Source of the DNA: Planctomycetota bacterium
GTDB taxonomy: Bacteria > Planctomycetota > UBA1135 > GCA-002686595
Assembly: GCA_028278425.1 (NCBI GenBank)
Contig: JANQEJ010000212.1
Location: forward strand, 1-39,242
Direction of reading: 5' to 3'
Length of the DNA: 39,242 nt
The notes below the pieces were generated by a model that worked only from the letters and a program-made list of their open reading frames with translations, had not been told where the DNA came from and made no database searches. Positions within the stretch are counted from its first letter, which is position 1, and every line of letters begins with the position of its first letter. The translations under genes and the position numbers were made by a program. This document shows, in pieces, positions 36,295-39,242 of this stretch.

Positions 36295-36953
36295 AGGACG
36301 ACCCGCCGCCGGCGGTCGAACGCGAGCGCACCGGCCCCGTGCTCGGGGTGGCCTTCGGGCTCGGCGTCTTGATGGTCTGCGTGCTCGTCGTCGCGGGGGT
36401 GACCCTCCTGCAGCGGAGCTTCGACGGCGCGGGAGTGCTCGACGAGATCCTGCCCGAGCGCCCGCTGCCCTTCGGGCTCGAGCTGGTCGAAGCGTCGCTC
36501 CTTCCGACGGGGGAGCGCATCCTGCGGCTCGCCGCCGCCGAGGAGGTCAACGTCGCCGAGGGGGAGGAGCCGCTCCCCGACGAGGTGATCCTCGCCGTCT
36601 ACTCGAACGCCGGCGAGGTGACGCGGCTCTTCGAGGGCGGCGACGACGACCGGCGCGAGGACGGCGAGCGCATGGTCGAGTGGCAGGAGGACCCGAGCTT
36701 CGACTGGCACACGGAGATGGGCCGCGGCGAGATCGCCTGGCGCGGCTGGCGCGCGACGTTCGTGCGCGAGCGCGCCTTCGAGGAGGGCGGCACCTGGAGC
36801 GAGTCCATGCGCGTCAACCTCAGCCAGGGCGGCCGCTACCTGGTGCTCTTCGCCCACTGGCCGCGCGACGTCACCGCGTCCGAGGACCGGCTGCGCGAGC
36901 TCCTGACCCACGTGGCGCTGAAGGAAGAGGAAAAGGAAGAGCGCGGAGGATAG
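36279..36953 (+). CDS. Membrane-anchored hypothetical protein, possible paralogue of the preceding gene
   Basis: Protein of about 224 residues: a short acidic N-terminus, one transmembrane helix (VLGVAFGLGVLMVCVLVV) and an extracytoplasmic domain ending in an acidic-basic tail (KEEEKEERGG). No family is recognised. The topology and the C-terminal pattern SMRVNLSQGGRYLVLFAHW with a following DRLRELL match the preceding gene. The start is uncertain: there is no ATG or good ribosome site. TTG at 36279 overlaps the upstream stop by 16 bases; GTG at 36339 would cut into the helix; the frame further upstream is an Arg-rich shadow of the previous gene. Confidence 0.65.
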   Translation: MEGRLEDDPPPAVERERTGPVLGVAFGLGVLMVCVLVVAGVTLLQRSFDGAGVLDEILPERPLPFGLELVEASLLPTGERILRLAAAEEVNVAEGEEPLPDEVILAVYSNAGEVTRLFEGGDDDRREDGERMVEWQEDPSFDWHTEMGRGEIAWRGWRATFVRERAFEEGGTWSESMRVNLSQGGRYLVLFAHWPRDVTASEDRLRELLTHVALKEEEKEERGG

Positions 36954-36962
36954 CCTCCGCGC

Positions 36963-37340
36963 ATGGTGAAGCTCCTCGCCGTCGGGCTCGGCGGATTCGT
37001 CGGCGCCATCGCGCGCTACGGCATCTCCGGCTGGCTGCACCGGCGCGTCGAGGGACCGTTCCCGGCCGGCACGCTGGCGGTCAACGTCGTCGGCTGCCTT
37101 GCGATCGGCGTCCTGATGCACGTGGTCGATGCCCGGGATCCGCTTTCGCCGACGGTGCGGGTCTTCCTGACGGTGGGGATCCTCGGCGCGCTCACGACCT
37201 TCTCGACCTTCGGGTACGAGACGGTCGAGCTCCTGCGCGGCAACGAAGCGCGGCTCGCGCTCCTGAGCGTCGTCGCGAACGTCGTGCTCGGAATCGTCGC
37301 GGTCTTCGCCGGTCGCGCGCTGGCCCAGGTGCTGGTCTAG
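36963..37340 (+). CDS. crcB: Fluoride ion channel CrcB/Fluc
   Basis: Protein of 125 residues with four transmembrane helices, the size of a Fluc subunit. Family motifs are GGFVGAIARYG near the start, GTLAVNVVGCLAIG with the channel Asn, and GILGALTTFSTFGYE with the Phe-box and the TTFSTF sodium-site region. It exports fluoride as a dual-topology dimer in the inner membrane. Only 9 bases separate it from the previous gene, so there is no room for a fluoride riboswitch directly upstream. The ATG follows GCGGAGGA-type sequence at the end of the previous gene. Confidence 0.93.
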   Translation: MVKLLAVGLGGFVGAIARYGISGWLHRRVEGPFPAGTLAVNVVGCLAIGVLMHVVDARDPLSPTVRVFLTVGILGALTTFSTFGYETVELLRGNEARLALLSVVANVVLGIVAVFAGRALAQVLV

Positions 37341-37342
37341 CC

Positions 37343-37564
37343 GTGAAGCGCCGGCTCGTTCTCGCCGCGGGCGTCGCCGGGCTCCTCTTCGGGTTCCTCT
37401 GCCTCAACTACACCAAGGCCTTCGGCGTCGACAACCACTACACGTGGGCGGCCCAGACCGGCATGCCCGCGCCGAGCGGGAAGATCTACTTCCTCGGCGT
37501 CGGTCTGACCGCCCTGTCGGCGGGCGCGATCGGGTTCGTGCTCGGGCGCCGCAAGGCCGGCTGA
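37343..37564 (+). CDS. Small two-helix membrane protein
   Basis: Protein of 73 residues starting at GTG 37343, two bases after the crcB stop. It has two hydrophobic helices (about 4-22 and 48-68) separated by a polar segment (NYTKAFGVDNHYTW), and ends in GRRKAG, so both ends are probably cytoplasmic. No family is recognised. The tight spacing suggests co-expression with crcB. A functional tie to fluoride is inference only. Confidence 0.6.
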   Translation: MKRRLVLAAGVAGLLFGFLCLNYTKAFGVDNHYTWAAQTGMPAPSGKIYFLGVGLTALSAGAIGFVLGRRKAG

Positions 37565-37571
37565 CGGCGGC

Positions 37572-38858
37572 TCACTCCGCGTCGGGGCGGAGCCCCGCGG
37601 CGACGAGCTCCGCCAGGTGCACCACCCGCACGTCGCTGCCGGCGCGGCGCAGCCCGGACTCCCACTGGAGCTGGCAGCCGGGGTTCGCCGTCACGAGGAC
37701 GCGCGCGCCGCTTCGCTCGAGCGCTTCGCGCTTCGGCTCGAACACCGCCCGGCTGTCCTCGGGGCGCAGCAGCGAGTAGATCCCGGCGGAACCGCAGCAG
37801 GACTCGCTCCCCTCGAGCGGGACTGCTTCGACGCCTTCGATCCGCGCGAGCACCGCGCGCGGCTCGGCGCGCACACCCTGCGCGTGGCAGAGATGGCACG
37901 GGTCGTCCCAGGCGAACGGGCCGGCAAGCGAGACCCTCGGCGCCGGTCCGTCGGCCAGGAGCGGCGCGACGAATTCGGCGTAGTCGCGCACCCGCCCCGC
38001 GAACGCCTTGGCGCGCTCGTGCCAGGGATCGCTCTCGTCGAAGAGGTGGTGGCACTCCTTCATGTGGGCGCCGCAGCCCGCGCTGTTCACGACCACCGGC
38101 GCGTCGCCGAGCGACTCGTAGGCGGCGATCATCTTGCGCGCGAGCTCGCGCGCGCCATCGAGGTCGCCGTTGTGGGCGTGCAGCGAGCCGCAACACACGA
38201 CACCGGGCGGCGCGTGGCTCTCGACCCCGAGCGCGGCCAGCGATTGGACCGTGGCGCGGTTCACGCGCGAGAAGAGCTCCGGCATCACGCAGCCCTCGAG
38301 CACGCCCGCGCTTGCGCGCTTCCCGCCGCGGGCGGGCGTCACCGCCGGCAACAAGCGCCGCGAGGGGAGCGGAGGAATCGCCGGCAGGTCGAGCAGGCCC
38401 GCGCCGCGCCGGCCGCCGAGCTTCGCGGCCAGCTTGATCAGCCCGGTGACCTGCGCGAGGCGCAGCAAGGAGCCGAGGAGGCGCAGCGCGAGCCGGCTGG
38501 GAAGCACGCGGCGGAAGCCGACCCAGCGCGCGAGCCGCGCGAGCGGCTTGCGCTCCACCGCGGCGGTGAGGTTGCCGCGCGTGTACTCCATCATCTGCCC
38601 GAACTCGACGCCGGCGGGGCAAACGCTCTCGCAGTGGCGGCAGAGCAGACAGAAGTCCATCTCCTCGGCGAAGGTCGCGTCGGGCGCGAGCCGGTCCTCC
38701 GCCACCGCGCGCATCAGGTGGATGCGGCCCCGCGGGCTGGACGCTTCGGCGCCGGTGAGCCGGAACGTCGGGCAGAACTGAAGGCACAACCCGCAGTGGA
38801 TGCAGTCGAGGCTCTTCGCGTAGTCGACGAGCCCTTCGCGCGTGGAGACCGAGGCCAT
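37572..38858 (-). CDS. glcF: Glycolate oxidase iron-sulfur subunit
   Basis: Protein of 428 residues. Two 4Fe-4S motifs lie at the N-terminus, CIHCGLCLQFCP (C19, C22, C25, C29) and CLLCRHCESVCP (C70, C73, C76, C80). Two CCG domains follow, with GVVCCGSLHAHNG and SAGCGAHMKE in the first and SESCCGSAGIYSL and TANPGCQLQ in the second. This is the GlcF/LutA-like electron-transfer subunit that passes electrons from the flavin subunits to the quinone pool. ATG at 38858 shares one base with the stop of the upstream glcE. glcD is expected just outside the window. It converges with the small membrane protein gene, 7 bases away. Confidence 0.92.
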   Translation of the reverse strand: MASVSTREGLVDYAKSLDCIHCGLCLQFCPTFRLTGAEASSPRGRIHLMRAVAEDRLAPDATFAEEMDFCLLCRHCESVCPAGVEFGQMMEYTRGNLTAAVERKPLARLARWVGFRRVLPSRLALRLLGSLLRLAQVTGLIKLAAKLGGRRGAGLLDLPAIPPLPSRRLLPAVTPARGGKRASAGVLEGCVMPELFSRVNRATVQSLAALGVESHAPPGVVCCGSLHAHNGDLDGARELARKMIAAYESLGDAPVVVNSAGCGAHMKECHHLFDESDPWHERAKAFAGRVRDYAEFVAPLLADGPAPRVSLAGPFAWDDPCHLCHAQGVRAEPRAVLARIEGVEAVPLEGSESCCGSAGIYSLLRPEDSRAVFEPKREALERSGARVLVTANPGCQLQWESGLRRAGSDVRVVHLAELVAAGLRPDAE

Positions 38859-39242
38859 CAGGCGAACACCCCGTCGGGATCCAGGGCGGACTTCAGGCGG
38901 CCCATCAAGGCCGTCGCCGCGGGCGGCAGACCGGAAGCGTCCCCCGGAGGGGCGACCGCGGCGTCGCGCCAACGCACGTCGGCGTCGACGCCTTCGACTG
39001 CGCCGCCGAGCACGGCCGCGACGTCCGCGGTGAGAGGCTCGACGCTCAGGAACGCCTGCGCGACGCCGGGGTGGGCGAAGGTCTTCACGTCGACGTCGAG
39101 GGCGGCGGCCGCCTCGGCGACGCGGGCGAGGGCCGGCGCGAGGCGGCTGCGGGGACAGGTGAGCTCGAGCGCCGGCGCGGGCAAGCGGTCGCGCTCCCGC
39201 ACGAAGCCGTCCGCGGTCGCTTCGGCGCCGGGAAAGCGCTCC
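38858..39242 (-). CDS. glcE: Glycolate oxidase FAD-binding subunit, 3' part
   Basis: The last 127 codons of a gene that enters from the right edge. The end reads LMGRLKSALDPDGVFA, the standard C-terminus of FAD-linked oxidases of the GlcD/GlcE group (compare LMRRLKAALDPxGVF). Its position directly before glcF, with a one-base overlap, favours GlcE. The visible part belongs to the substrate/cap domain; the FAD-binding domain lies outside the window. An internal Met at 39202 is not the start. Confidence 0.82.
   Translation of the reverse strand, partial: ERFPGAEATADGFVRERDRLPAPALELTCPRSRLAPALARVAEAAAALDVDVKTFAHPGVAQAFLSVEPLTADVAAVLGGAVEGVDADVRWRDAAVAPPGDASGLPPAATALMGRLKSALDPDGVFA

Noticed and set aside
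36954..36962. Fluoride riboswitch upstream of crcB
   Set aside because: The gap before crcB is only 9 bases and the upstream sequence is coding; no riboswitch fold can fit there.

Overview
The window is a high-GC bacterial chromosome segment with dense genes and many GTG starts. Few genes have a clear Shine-Dalgarno site. It carries a Ser/Thr kinase fused to a TolB-like propeller, a secreted hypothetical protein, large peptide transporters and a disrupted ACGGAG-type intergenic repeat. This mix suggests Planctomycetota or a similar environmental lineage (Acidobacteriota or Myxococcota are alternatives). That is an inference; no rRNA or other taxonomic marker is present.

Layout. (1) 1-3565, minus strand: the 5' part of a secreted protein gene and a receptor-like Ser/Thr kinase. 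(2) 3623-22598: about 19 kb holding three complete five-gene Opp/Dpp peptide ABC transporters. Set 1 (A-B-C-D-F) runs on the minus strand from 9473 to 3623. Sets 2 and 3 run on the plus strand from 9677 to 22598 as one chain of ten genes, most of which abut or overlap. The two units diverge from a 9474-9676 control region with a good sigma70-type promoter and a perfect 7-bp inverted repeat. Each set has its own binding protein, two permeases and two ATPases. The permease OppC of set 2 carries a large inserted module and that of set 3 a long acidic loop. (3) 22653-26967: a two-gene McrBC-like restriction module, an AAA+ McrB-type motor followed by a DUF2357/PDDEXK_7-type nuclease. (4) 26975-28658, minus strand: a HAD hydrolase and a membrane-anchored SGNH hydrolase.

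(5) 28701-30436: an IS256-family insertion sequence of about 1.3 kb, flanked by two inverted copies of a roughly 210-bp element rich in ACGGAG motifs. The right copy ends four bases before the start codon of nnrE. (6) 30441-37564: NAD(P)HX epimerase, a secreted amidase, a three-gene acyl-CoA module (enoyl-CoA hydratase, MDR oxidoreductase, 3-hydroxyacyl-CoA dehydrogenase), two membrane-anchored hypothetical proteins that may be paralogues, the fluoride channel CrcB and a two-helix membrane protein. (7) 37572-39242, minus strand: glcF and the 3' end of glcE of glycolate oxidase.

The main themes are peptide uptake on an unusual scale, a defence module next to it, and a mobile/repeat structure that marks a rearranged site. 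The long open frames on the opposite strand of most genes are read as high-GC antisense shadows and are not annotated.
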